NCBI GenBank assembly: GCA_965242905.1
Contig: CBDETM010000002.1
Location: 620,001 to 684,000 of the forward strand
Length of the DNA: 64,000 bases
Source of the DNA: Bin5 sp965242905
GTDB taxonomy: Bacteria; Chloroflexota; Anaerolineae; Caldilineales; Caldilineaceae
Direction: 5' to 3'
Position 1 is the stretch's first letter; every line of letters starts with the position of its first letter. The position numbers and the translations under genes are program-made. Shown here one piece after another: positions 54,260 through 62,999 of the stretch. Under the pieces are notes generated by a model. The model searched no databases. It was not told where the DNA came from and saw nothing but the letters and a program-made list of their open reading frames with translations.

Positions 54260-55618
54260 CTACAGAACTACACAGTTGAATGCCCAGCAGCGCCACTCGA
54301 CGTTGTCGAAGTTGCTGAGTTTCAGCCGCAGCCGGTTCTCGCCGCGTCTGAGCCTGACCGGTACCTCGCTGGTCGCGAAGCCTTTTTCATGTCTGATGGT
54401 CGCAACCGGCACGTCGTTGACCCACACCTTCATCCAATCGTCAAAGCCGAGACACAGCGTAACTTGCCTGTCTGAATCCTCCAGCAGCACGGTTTCGGCG
54501 TAGGCAGCGACGTTGGCAGGCTGCGTGCCCGTGTTGCCGGTGGCGTCACGGCGAAACCAGCGGGTGAAGTCGATCCAGGTCAGCTCCGGCGCTGTTTTCA
54601 CCGCTGTCAAGGACCGTCCGCCCCATTCCCACTCAGCCGGCCACTGGTCTTCAGGCTTCTCTGGGAACTCTACACGTTCGAAATCATCGAATGTCTGGCA
54701 GTCAATGGGTCCGGAGAGCGTCCAGCGGCCCGGGGTCTCGACTGCCGGGGCGTCGCTCCCTGCATCTTTGTAATAGTACAGAACGCTCTCCATGTCGTTG
54801 GCGCGCGTGCCGAATCGGAGCGACAGCGACGAGTTGAAGGTTACGCTGTCGGCGCCGAAGAAGCGATAGGCGACGACTTCTGGACAGTCAGCGTTCAGGC
54901 CATCAACGTGCGGCGCCCCGGACCAGTCGCTCATTTCCGGGTACATGCCGAAGGAGTGGCCAAAGACGTCCTCGCTGCCGATGCCGCGCAGGACGTGGGG
55001 GATGGTTTCGCCGTCGATAAGCCAGGTGTCCCCGCCGGTATGCCAGATCATGTCCCGGAAGTCACGGCGCCTGACTGCGTGAAACAGGCCGGCAACGAAG
55101 CCTTTGCCGCGGACCGCGCCGAGCAGAGTCGAACCCAGGGGCTCGGCGGGCTTTTCCTGGCTGAATTGCGTGTGCAGCCGGTAAGGGGTGACGGTGACGC
55201 GGCTGTCGTACTTCTGCCAGTTGACCATCGACCAGACTGAGGTCGATTCCGCTCCCGTGTTGTGCAGGCTGATTCGGCACGAAAGCTGGAAGGGGAGAGG
55301 AAAGTAGGCGTTGTAGCCGTTCAGGGGCATCAGCTTGATTGGAGCCGACTCGATGCGATAGGGGGCCAATCCCAGCAGGACGCCGAAGAACTGGTGTAGC
55401 GACATCCTGACCTGAGGCTCACCGCCATCGCAGGCGATCTCGATGCGGAGGTTTTGCGGCGATTTGGCGGTTATCCAGAAATGGCGGACGGAGCCGGGGC
55501 CCTGGGCGTCTATCAGGTCACAGGATTGGCCAGGGTCCAGATCGAACCGTTTGGTGGTGCGATGGGTCCGATATTCGGCGGGGAGTTGGATCAGGGGGAA
55601 GATTGGATCGGATAGCAA
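54260..55618 (-). CDS. DUF2961 (GH172-like) protein
   Basis: About 452 residues from TTG 55618, which has AAAGGGG upstream; an ATG at 55756 would overlap the previous gene and add a sequence without domain character. The double jelly-roll DUF2961 fold is shown by DAQGPGSVRHFWIT, LPLNGYNAYFPLPF-like strands and GIGSEDVFGHSFG, the family's G-x-E-D signature. A C-terminal galactose-binding-like sandwich follows (GFDDWMKVWVNDV, VRLRRGENRLRLKLSN). GH172 enzymes act on fructose or arabinose linkages. No export signal is visible. It converges on the GH32/43-like gene. Confidence 0.83.
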   Translation of the reverse strand: MLSDPIFPLIQLPAEYRTHRTTKRFDLDPGQSCDLIDAQGPGSVRHFWITAKSPQNLRIEIACDGGEPQVRMSLHQFFGVLLGLAPYRIESAPIKLMPLNGYNAYFPLPFQLSCRISLHNTGAESTSVWSMVNWQKYDSRVTVTPYRLHTQFSQEKPAEPLGSTLLGAVRGKGFVAGLFHAVRRRDFRDMIWHTGGDTWLIDGETIPHVLRGIGSEDVFGHSFGMYPEMSDWSGAPHVDGLNADCPEVVAYRFFGADSVTFNSSLSLRFGTRANDMESVLYYYKDAGSDAPAVETPGRWTLSGPIDCQTFDDFERVEFPEKPEDQWPAEWEWGGRSLTAVKTAPELTWIDFTRWFRRDATGNTGTQPANVAAYAETVLLEDSDRQVTLCLGFDDWMKVWVNDVPVATIRHEKGFATSEVPVRLRRGENRLRLKLSNFDNVEWRCWAFNCVVL

Positions 55619-55698
55619 GGCAGCCCCTTTATCCTTTACAGGCAGGCATTTCCTGTCGCTCTTTGGATAACCTTCGTGTTGGTAAAGTGGTCGAGGCG

Positions 55699-56496
55699 CT
55701 ATTGTTGTGCCGGCGCCGTCCGCATACCCTTTTCCACGAGCAGCGCTTCCAGCCACTCTTCTTCAGCCTTGCTCAATGAGACCGGCGGAGGCTTGCTGTA
55801 GTCAAGCAGCAGGTGATAGGCACCTACCTCGTAACAGCGAGCAAGAACAGAATTAAGGTCCACCACAGCGTCATTGTCTTCGGGCAACAGTGGAACCTTG
55901 CAGCGCGGCAGCCGGACCCTGAGAGGTATCGCGTATACTTCCACGCTTGTACGTCTTTGGGGACGACTGATGCATATGTTGTAGCGCCAGTCGTGGGGGG
56001 AGTGCAGTTCGAAGAAGCGAGCATATGTTGCAGTGGGCCGCGACAGGAGATCGATCTCAACCAAGTTAACGGGCGTGCCCAGAATCTTGTCCTGCTTTTC
56101 AAAATACTGGTCTCGCCCGCGTCCAATCTTATTGGCAGGGCTCAACACTTCGATCAATGTCACAACCTTTCCTGACGCGACATTGACGACCTGGATGTAT
56201 GGAACGCGTCGTTCGTCATCCAAGAATCTGATCGTTTGTGGCTCATCAGCTACAAGAGAGCCGTAAGCGACCTGCGTCTCCGACAGTTGGTGCGGAGGCT
56301 CAACAACCATGACGTCGGGTATGACTTCCTTGCCATAGGGCTTCAACTCAATCCTTTCGTCAATGCGAGCAACATATTTGGGAAGCAGTTGCGGTTGAAG
56401 TATCTCGGATGAGTAAGCGATGAGGCGCTGGTGCAGATCCGGCCAGCGTGCGCCATGTTCCAGATATGGGTCCATGCCAGGGAATGGGCTGGGCAT
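55699..56496 (-). CDS. DUF4058 family protein
   Basis: 265 residues from ATG 56496, with AAGGAGA upstream. The opening MPSPFPGMDPYLE is the hallmark of DUF4058, a family common in cyanobacteria, planctomycetes and Chloroflexi. The core strand VVTLIEVLSPANKIG, with Glu and Lys, resembles the Uma2/PD-(D/E)XK nuclease-like fold to which the family may belong. Function unknown. It has its own promoter with a neighbouring palindrome and is followed by the GH172-like gene. Confidence 0.87.
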   Translation of the reverse strand: MPSPFPGMDPYLEHGARWPDLHQRLIAYSSEILQPQLLPKYVARIDERIELKPYGKEVIPDVMVVEPPHQLSETQVAYGSLVADEPQTIRFLDDERRVPYIQVVNVASGKVVTLIEVLSPANKIGRGRDQYFEKQDKILGTPVNLVEIDLLSRPTATYARFFELHSPHDWRYNICISRPQRRTSVEVYAIPLRVRLPRCKVPLLPEDNDAVVDLNSVLARCYEVGAYHLLLDYSKPPPVSLSKAEEEWLEALLVEKGMRTAPAQQ

Positions 56497-56533
56497 ACCA
56501 ATCTCCTTATCAGAAGTGCAGGGTATGACCTCT

Positions 56534-56562
56534 CTTATACCGTGTAAATCAGCTTTGGTCAA
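56534..56562 (-). promoter_or_regulatory. Sigma-70-like promoter of the DUF4058 gene
   Basis: On the minus strand, TTGACC (56562-56557), a 17-base spacer and TATAAG (56539-56534) lie about 38 bases before the DUF4058 start codon. Both boxes match the consensus at five of six positions. Confidence 0.65.
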
Positions 56563-56570
56563 CGAAACAT

Positions 56571-56590
56571 GTAGAACGCGTTCGTTCTAC
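56571..56590. promoter_or_regulatory. 20-base palindrome in the divergent DUF4058/esterase region
   Basis: GTAGAACG-CGTT-CGTTCTAC is a perfect 8-4-8 inverted repeat eight bases upstream of the -35 box of the DUF4058 promoter and about 160 bases before the esterase start. Its place suits an activator site for the minus-strand gene or shared control of both directions. Confidence 0.5.
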
Positions 56591-56752
56591 TATATTATCG
56601 GGGTATTTGACATGCACGGCCCAACGTCCTTTCCTTGTTTCTGCTCGGTCAGATCAACTCTTTCTTCTTCAGAGAGATTTTTGCAGAAGGTTGTCATGAG
56701 TGGCATCAAGGGTTAGACTGTCCATCACTCAACCATTCATGGAAATCCAAGC

Positions 56753-58681
56753 ATGTACAACAATCGCTACGGACACATGGTCCACGAGTACACGGTCGGC
56801 CGCGTGCGCAGCATCCTGCAGGAACGGGCTGCAAGGCTAGATGCAATTCAGACGCGGGCTCAGGCCGAGGCATACGTGGAGGAGGTGCGCGCTAAGGCTT
56901 CGCGCTGTTTCCCGGCGTTGCCGGAGAGAACAGATTTGAACGCGCGGATTACCGGAACGATGGATCTTGGCGATATCCGGTTGGAAAAGGTGGTTTACGA
57001 AAGCCGACCCGGTTTCCTGGTCAGTGCCAACCTTTACCTGCCCGCGCGGTTCGAGGACGAGCTGCCTTGCGTTCTTGGACTGTGCGGACACTCCGATACG
57101 GGCAAAGCTTATGGGCCTTACCAATTCTTTGCTCGCGGTTTGGCTGCTAAAGGCTTTGCTGTCCTCATTATGGACCCGGTGTCGCAGGGGGAGCGGCGGC
57201 AGTTCTACGCCGAAGAGGGTGTGCCTGAAGGGGAGGCCGGGCCCAGGTCGACGGTGGCCCACAACATGATCGGCAATCGTATGCTGCTAACCGGCGACTT
57301 TGTGGGCAGCTGGTTCGCCTGGGACGCGATCCGCGGGCTTGACTATCTGCTGGCTCGGCCGGAAACGGACGCGACACGCGTCGGGGTTACCGGCTGCTCC
57401 GGCGGGGGGACGCAGACGACACAGGTGACAGCGCTTGATCCGCGCATTACGATGGCGGCGCCGGACTGCTATATCACGAGCTGGCTGTGCAACCTGGAGA
57501 ACGAGCTGCCGGCGGATGCCGAACAGAACCCGCCGCGCGCATTGGCGTTCGGCCTGGACGAGGCCGACCTGCTGCTGGCCTATGCGCCGCGCCCAACCAT
57601 GATCCTGGCCGAGGAGAACTGCTACTTTGATCTGCGGGGCGCAAGGCAGGCGCATGCCGAAATGGAGAAAATTCATACGTTGCTCGGCTCTCCCGACTCG
57701 ACCGAAATCAGCGTGGGCCATTTGGACCACGGTTTCCATAAGCATGCGCGCGAGGCGATGTACCGCTTCTTCATCAAGCATGCAGGGTTGGATGTCGAGT
57801 GCCAGGAACCGGTGATGGAGGAGATTCCGGAGACACAGCTTAACGCCGCCGGGGGGGAGGTGGTCCCCTTCGGCAGCAAGAAGATTTTCGGCTTCACGCA
57901 GGCGCGGGCCAGAGATCTAGGGGCGCAGCGTTCTCGCCTTGAATACGATGCACTGCAGGACGCTGTAAGAGAGCATTTGCAGATTGAATTGCCGAACTCA
58001 CCGCCCCACTACCGTTACCTTCGCCGCAGCGGTGGGCAGGATGCTACAACCGGCAAGGGATACCAGTTCGCGATCGAGACCGAACCGGGCATCCAGGTCA
58101 TTCTGACCATGTTCGGCGACCTGGAAAACCAGTGCCGCCGGCCTGTGGGTGAGGTCGCACTCTTCGTCGGCCATCTCTCCGGCGAAGAGGACTGTGCCGT
58201 GCTTCCCTGGCTACAGGGACGTATCAGCGAAGGCCAGCGCATCCTCGCCGCCGACCTACGCGGCACGGGCCAGAGCTTCCCCACTTCCTGCGGTTCAAGT
58301 GAACTGCTCGAACCCTATGGGGCCGACTATCTCTACGCCAGCTTCGGCAGCATGATGGGCGAGAGCTATCTGGGAAGGCGGGTCTATGACCTGTTGCGCA
58401 CGATGGACTGCCTTAAGGACGGCGGCGCGACCGTTCATCTGATTGGACGCGGTATCGGCTCGGTGCCGGTGGCGCTGGCCGCACTGCTGCACAGTTCGCA
58501 GCCCACGTGCGAACTGGTCCACTACCTTCCCAGCTATCAATTGTTGATTGACAATCCCTTGCACAATTGGCCGTTCTCGTGTTTCATTGAAAACTGTCTT
58601 GAAGTGTTCGACCTGCCCGACATCTACTCTGCACTTGACGACAGGTTGAAGAAGTGTGATCCCTGGGGGCCCTGGATCTGA
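56753..58681 (+). CDS. Acetylxylan-esterase-like double alpha/beta-hydrolase
   Basis: 642 residues. The first hydrolase domain (about 60-345) has nucleophile S216 in GCSGGG and a catalytic His in GHLDHGFHKH near 326, as in dienelactone hydrolase or acetylxylan-esterase-like proteins. The second half (about 380-642) repeats a hydrolase-like core, but the nucleophile elbow reads GRGIGS near 565, without a serine nucleophile, so that domain is probably inactive. No signal peptide. It may remove acyl groups from imported sugars; it precedes the epimerase and the third sugar transporter. Confidence 0.8.
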   Translation: MYNNRYGHMVHEYTVGRVRSILQERAARLDAIQTRAQAEAYVEEVRAKASRCFPALPERTDLNARITGTMDLGDIRLEKVVYESRPGFLVSANLYLPARFEDELPCVLGLCGHSDTGKAYGPYQFFARGLAAKGFAVLIMDPVSQGERRQFYAEEGVPEGEAGPRSTVAHNMIGNRMLLTGDFVGSWFAWDAIRGLDYLLARPETDATRVGVTGCSGGGTQTTQVTALDPRITMAAPDCYITSWLCNLENELPADAEQNPPRALAFGLDEADLLLAYAPRPTMILAEENCYFDLRGARQAHAEMEKIHTLLGSPDSTEISVGHLDHGFHKHAREAMYRFFIKHAGLDVECQEPVMEEIPETQLNAAGGEVVPFGSKKIFGFTQARARDLGAQRSRLEYDALQDAVREHLQIELPNSPPHYRYLRRSGGQDATTGKGYQFAIETEPGIQVILTMFGDLENQCRRPVGEVALFVGHLSGEEDCAVLPWLQGRISEGQRILAADLRGTGQSFPTSCGSSELLEPYGADYLYASFGSMMGESYLGRRVYDLLRTMDCLKDGGATVHLIGRGIGSVPVALAALLHSSQPTCELVHYLPSYQLLIDNPLHNWPFSCFIENCLEVFDLPDIYSALDDRLKKCDPWGPWI

Positions 58682-58738
58682 CGGCGCCGCCCTCACCGGA
58701 TCCACATGGCCACATCCCAGATTAGGGGAGAACCGAAA

Positions 58739-59929
58739 ATGTCATATCGCGACCCTGATTTCCTGCGCGACCACATTCGCAGCATCATCTCCTTTTACCA
58801 CCCGGCCTGCATCGATAACGAGTACGGGGGTTATATCAACCAGATGCGTGATGACGGCTCGGTATTCGACCGCATGACCAAGCACCTGGTCGGGACCTGC
58901 CGATTTGTGTACTGTTACTCGGTCGCTTCAATTGAGCTGAACGAGCCCGCCTACAGGGATGCTGCCGCTCATGGGCTGCGATGCCTCACGGAGATGCACC
59001 GGCAGCCGGACGGCGGATCCGCGTGGGTGCTGAGTGGCCGGGATGTCGAGGACGGCGACCGCCACTGTTACGGGCACGCCTTTGTCCTGCTGGCCGCGGC
59101 CTGCGCGGCCAAGGCCGGCGTTGACGGGGGCGTTGAGCTTGCTGCCGAGACTTACGATCTTCTGGAGACGCGCTTTTGGGAGCCGGAGGCGCAACTCTAC
59201 TCCGATCTGATCGCGGCGGGCGATTGGGATGCAGTTGATCCCTACCGAGGCCAGAATGCAAATATGCATATGTGTGAAGCGATGCTGTCCGCTTTCGAGG
59301 CCACCGGCGAGTCGCGCTACCTCGATCGCGCCCATCTTCTGGCGAAGCGCATCTGTGTTGAACTGGCTGACAAGGCTGACGGACTGGTCTGGGAACACTA
59401 CCGCACTGACTGGACGCACGACTGGGACTACAATAAGGACGATCCGCAGAACCTGTTTAAGCCATACGGATACCTGCCGGGGCATTTCACGGAGTGGACC
59501 AAGCTGCTCTTGATCCTGGAGCGATACCGTCCAGAGGACTGGATGCTGCCCAGGGCCCGACATCTCTTTGACGTAGCTCTCGAGAAGAGCTGGGACGACG
59601 AGAACGGAGGCATGCATTACACCTTCACGCCCGACGGAGCTATCCTTGATCGCGACCGTTACTACTGGGTGTTGTCTGAAACGTTCGCGGCTGCGGCCGC
59701 GCTGGCACTGCGTACAGGAGACGACGGTTACTGGGCGTGGTATGACAAGGCCTGGGCGTACTCCGACAAGCACTTTGTTGATCACGAGTACGGTGGATGG
59801 TACCGGATTCTGGACGCCAACAATCAGAAATACGACGACCTCAAGAGTCCACCCTCCAAGACCGACTACCACCCCCTTGGCGCCTGCTATGAGACGCTGG
59901 AGGCGATGCGACTGGCGGGCGCAGAATAA
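58739..59929 (+). CDS. N-acylglucosamine 2-epimerase (AGE) family epimerase/isomerase
   Basis: 396 residues from ATG 58739, with AGGGGAG upstream. This is an (alpha/alpha)6 barrel with family landmarks: a conserved Arg/His region in HCYGHAFVL, QNANMHMCEAML, PGHFTEW and YYWVLSETFAAAA; the His residues in these motifs are the catalytic pair region. Enzymes of this family interconvert C2 epimers (GlcNAc/ManNAc, glucose/mannose, cellobiose) or isomerise aldose and ketose. It follows the esterase gene by 57 bases and is followed by a terminator. Confidence 0.9.
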   Translation: MSYRDPDFLRDHIRSIISFYHPACIDNEYGGYINQMRDDGSVFDRMTKHLVGTCRFVYCYSVASIELNEPAYRDAAAHGLRCLTEMHRQPDGGSAWVLSGRDVEDGDRHCYGHAFVLLAAACAAKAGVDGGVELAAETYDLLETRFWEPEAQLYSDLIAAGDWDAVDPYRGQNANMHMCEAMLSAFEATGESRYLDRAHLLAKRICVELADKADGLVWEHYRTDWTHDWDYNKDDPQNLFKPYGYLPGHFTEWTKLLLILERYRPEDWMLPRARHLFDVALEKSWDDENGGMHYTFTPDGAILDRDRYYWVLSETFAAAAALALRTGDDGYWAWYDKAWAYSDKHFVDHEYGGWYRILDANNQKYDDLKSPPSKTDYHPLGACYETLEAMRLAGAE

Positions 59930-60003
59930 CAGCGGGAACGAAGATCCCTGTAATCAAGTAGACGTTTGAACCACTTCTTCGAAGAAACATAGTTCGGATC
60001 TGA

Positions 60004-60043
60004 CCGCGCTGGCCCTGTCAGACAGGGAGCCAACGCGGTTTGT
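60004..60043 (+). terminator. Rho-independent terminator after the epimerase gene
   Basis: CCGCGCTGGCCCTGTC pairs imperfectly with GACAGGGAGCCAACGCGG over 16-18 positions around a very short loop, followed by TTTGTTCATT. It lies 75 bases after the epimerase stop and separates it from the transporter genes. The rest of 59930-60528 shows no gene. Confidence 0.7.
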
Positions 60044-60226
60044 TCATTGGCCCTCGCAACAGACAGCATGGGTTCCACCGCGGCGCCGGCCCTGGCAACC
60101 TTCTCTTCCCCGCAGTTCTACGCAGTCCACTACGATGTATTCAGCGAAACCGATGGCTATGGGTTCCGTCGAACACCACTACCACCGGATCGGGCTGCAG
60201 GAGTTCCCTTGTCGCTTTTCTTGTGT

Positions 60227-60254
60227 TTGCCCTGACTTGATAACTATGTATACT
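60227..60254 (+). promoter_or_regulatory. Candidate promoter of the third binding-protein gene
   Basis: TTGCCC (60227-60232), a 16-base spacer and TATACT (60249-60254) point at the gene at 60529, leaving a long leader of about 265 bases. The -35 is weak, so this is tentative. Confidence 0.35.
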
Positions 60255-60528
60255 TTGCGTGAACTACCTTTTGCTCCGATACTTTCCGCTCCTATCTCCA
60301 GGCCGTAGAATGAGTAATCGGCTATAGCCGTCCTCAATTGCTCTTCTAAAAAGGGGAAAACTGCCCTTTGAACTCCCTTGCAATGGATTGCTGAATCAGG
60401 AAGTACCTTCGTTCGCAAACGCCAGTTTGTAGGACAAAGGAGGTGAACTTGGAAGCAACTTCCAGAGACTGCACTGTCAAGCCGGCAGCAACCGAAACTG
60501 CATCGCCACTGGAAAGGAGAAGCGCAAA

Positions 60529-61866
60529 ATGAGCAAGCAACTTTCACGTCGTGACTTTCTGCGCATCGGCGCCGGGAGCATGGGGGCAGCGGCACTGGCC
60601 GCCTGTGCCATGCCAACGACCGTCGAGGTGCCCGCGGCACCTGTCAGACCCGAAATCGTTCAGTTGGAGTATGCCGGGGTTCACGCCCCCTCAGGTCTGG
60701 TTGGTGAGTTGAAGAGAGAGCTCGTGGTTCAATTCAACGATGCAAATCCGGACCTACGTCTGGAGTATACCTGGGGCGCGGCGCGCACGGCAGGAACGCT
60801 GGCATCAGAGGCGCTGATGGCCGACATCGCGGCCGGGATTCCACCGGACCTGGTCGACTTCGAACCGGCCTCTGTCCCGCTGTGGGCGGAGAACGAAGCC
60901 CTGGTTGATCTCTCCGACAGAATGAGCGCCGCCAACCTCACCACCGATCTGTTCTATAAAGCAGTCAATGACCAGAACCTGTGGAAAGGCAAGTGGTACG
61001 CATTCCTTTATTCGATGGACGGACGCGTTCTCTATTACAGGAAGGACCTGTTCAGAGAGGCGGGCCTCGATCCGGATAACCCGCCCACGCATATCGATGA
61101 GATCGGCGCGGCGGCCGAGGCGCTGACGAAGAAAACCGGCGAACGGTACGAGTCGATCGGATTCATCCCGTGGGCGTTCCAGGGGCGCTGGGTCTACACG
61201 TGGGGATTCAGCTGGGGGGCAGAGTTCATGAATCCCGAGACCCTTGAACTGACCGTGAACCACGACCAGGTCGTGGCCCTGTGGGAATGGATGCGGGACT
61301 GGCGCGACCAGTACGGCGGCATCAACGTGATTACCTCCTTTACCGAGGCGTTCGGAGCGCAGGCCCAGGACCCGTTTATCATGGGCGTAGTGCCGATGAT
61401 GATCAACGGCAACTGGATGATCTCGAACTTCAGGAAGTACGCCCCGGACCTGGACTACGGCGCCAGCTGGATTCCCTACCCGCGCGAGGGCGGGCAGGAG
61501 GCCACCTGGACCAGCGGCTGGAGTTGGGCCATCCCAGTTGGCACAGACTACCTCGACGATTCCTTCCGGGCTTTGAGCTACCTGGCGGAGCGCGGAAACA
61601 TACAGTGGTACAACCTGGGCCGATCGAATTTCTCACCGTACATTGAGCACGGTGAGAGCCCCGAATTCCGCGAAAACCCGGCGATGAGCTTCTTTGTCGA
61701 TACCCTGCCTTTCGCCGGCATCATGCCGCCGACGCCGATGAGCGACATGGCCTGGGCGGGCCTGAGCGACGCCTTTGACGATCTCATGCACGACAAAGTG
61801 GATGTGAAAGAGGCGCTGGATGCCTTAAACGTCCGGCTCAACGAGGAACTGCAGCAATACCTGTAA
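60529..61866 (+). CDS. Family 1 sugar-binding lipoprotein
   Basis: 445 residues; AAAGGAGA precedes the ATG. Twin arginines at 7-8 (RRDFLRI) and lipobox Cys at 26 (LAAC), the same leader geometry as the two proteins at 47.7-50.7 kb but a different mature sequence. The family 1 fold is shown by LKRELVVQFNDANPDLRLEY, WYAFLYSMDGRVLYYRKDLF and the C-terminal helices. It feeds the permease pair that follows. Aromatic-rich segments (WVYTWGFSWG, TWTSGWSWA) suggest a stacked sugar ligand. Confidence 0.92.
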   Translation: MSKQLSRRDFLRIGAGSMGAAALAACAMPTTVEVPAAPVRPEIVQLEYAGVHAPSGLVGELKRELVVQFNDANPDLRLEYTWGAARTAGTLASEALMADIAAGIPPDLVDFEPASVPLWAENEALVDLSDRMSAANLTTDLFYKAVNDQNLWKGKWYAFLYSMDGRVLYYRKDLFREAGLDPDNPPTHIDEIGAAAEALTKKTGERYESIGFIPWAFQGRWVYTWGFSWGAEFMNPETLELTVNHDQVVALWEWMRDWRDQYGGINVITSFTEAFGAQAQDPFIMGVVPMMINGNWMISNFRKYAPDLDYGASWIPYPREGGQEATWTSGWSWAIPVGTDYLDDSFRALSYLAERGNIQWYNLGRSNFSPYIEHGESPEFRENPAMSFFVDTLPFAGIMPPTPMSDMAWAGLSDAFDDLMHDKVDVKEALDALNVRLNEELQQYL

Positions 61867-61875
61867 AGCAGAAAA

Positions 61876-61960
61876 GTTGAACAGATAGTTCAGTGTTCAA
61901 CTTCAGGGCAGTGCATAGGGAAAAGTGAGGGGCGCGGAGAGTTCCCCCACTTTTCCCTAT
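61876..61960 (+). other. Stem-loops between binding-protein and permease genes
   Basis: GTTGAAC (61876-61882) pairs with GTTCAAC (61895-61901). A much stronger hairpin pairs ATAGGGAAAAGTG (61915-61927) with CACTTTTCCCTAT (61948-61960), both just after the binding-protein stop. No T run follows. In mal-type operons such structures protect the upstream message and lower expression of the permease genes; that role is inferred here. Confidence 0.7.
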
Positions 61961-61988
61961 TGTGAACTACCTTCATGGCAGGGAGCAG

Positions 61989-62927
61989 ATGACTGCAATC
62001 AGGTCGATCCGTGAAAGTAAGATCGTACGCCGGAAGCTGATGTGGGGGCTCATCTTCATTTCCCCCTGGCTGATCGGCTTGATAGGCTTTACTGCCTATC
62101 CGATCGGCGCTTCTCTGGCATACAGTCTGACCGACTATGCAATCATGTCGCCTCCGAAGTGGGTGGGACTTGAGAACTACGTTGAGATGCTCACTGACGA
62201 CGATCTGTTTTCCAAGAGCCTCTCCAACACGGTGATCTTTGCCCTGTTGAGCGTTCCCACGTCGATTGCAGTGGCTTTCGGGCTTGCCCTGATGCTGAAT
62301 CAGAGGGTGATGGGCAAAGCGGTCTTTCGCACAATCATTTTCGTGCCTACGCTGGTGCCGAGCGTGGCGCTGGCCATTATGTGGCTGTGGCTGTTCAATC
62401 CCCAGTTTGGCGTCGTCAACGGCATGCTTTGGGAACTTTTTGGCATCAATGGGCCTGGGTGGCTGACGGATGAAGACTGGTCGAAGCCCACTCTTCTCCT
62501 GATGTCGCTGTGGACCGTCGGTTACGGTGTGGTCATCTTTCTGGCGGGCTTGCAGGACATTCCCCAGTCGCTATATGAGGCCGCCGATATAGACGGCGCA
62601 GGTGTAGCCCAGAAGACCCGTCACGTGACTATTCCTCTTCTCACCCCGGTCATCTTCTTCCAGCTTGTCATTTCCATTATCGCGATCTTCCAGATATTCA
62701 CCGCTCCTCACGTCATGACAGGGGGAAGCGGGCAGCCGGCAAAGTCGTTGCTCTTCTACGTCATGTATTTGTACCGCCAGGCCTTCGTTTACATGAAGAT
62801 GGGCCACGCCAGCGGCATGGCCTGGTTGCTCTTTCTGATCATTCTCGCTTGTACGTTGGTTATCTTTCGCACGTCAGGATGGGTCCATTACAGCGGCGGC
62901 GAGAGAGGAACGACAACCAAGACGTGA
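61989..62927 (+). CDS. Carbohydrate ABC permease, MalF/UgpA type
   Basis: 312 residues from ATG 61989, with GGGAG upstream (a GTG at 61962 inside the leader is less likely). MWGLIFISPWLIGLIGF is the first helix, and SLYEAADIDGAGVAQKTRHVTIPL is the EAA loop. It is related to 50852-51832 but not close to it. It pairs with the MalG-type protein 72 bases downstream. Confidence 0.92.
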   Translation: MTAIRSIRESKIVRRKLMWGLIFISPWLIGLIGFTAYPIGASLAYSLTDYAIMSPPKWVGLENYVEMLTDDDLFSKSLSNTVIFALLSVPTSIAVAFGLALMLNQRVMGKAVFRTIIFVPTLVPSVALAIMWLWLFNPQFGVVNGMLWELFGINGPGWLTDEDWSKPTLLLMSLWTVGYGVVIFLAGLQDIPQSLYEAADIDGAGVAQKTRHVTIPLLTPVIFFQLVISIIAIFQIFTAPHVMTGGSGQPAKSLLFYVMYLYRQAFVYMKMGHASGMAWLLFLIILACTLVIFRTSGWVHYSGGERGTTTKT

Positions 62928-62999
62928 CGCGCCGGGGGGAGATTAGGTGACTACCCGGTCTTTTCCCGCCGCGCGGGGCCGTAACCATCCTACATTGCT

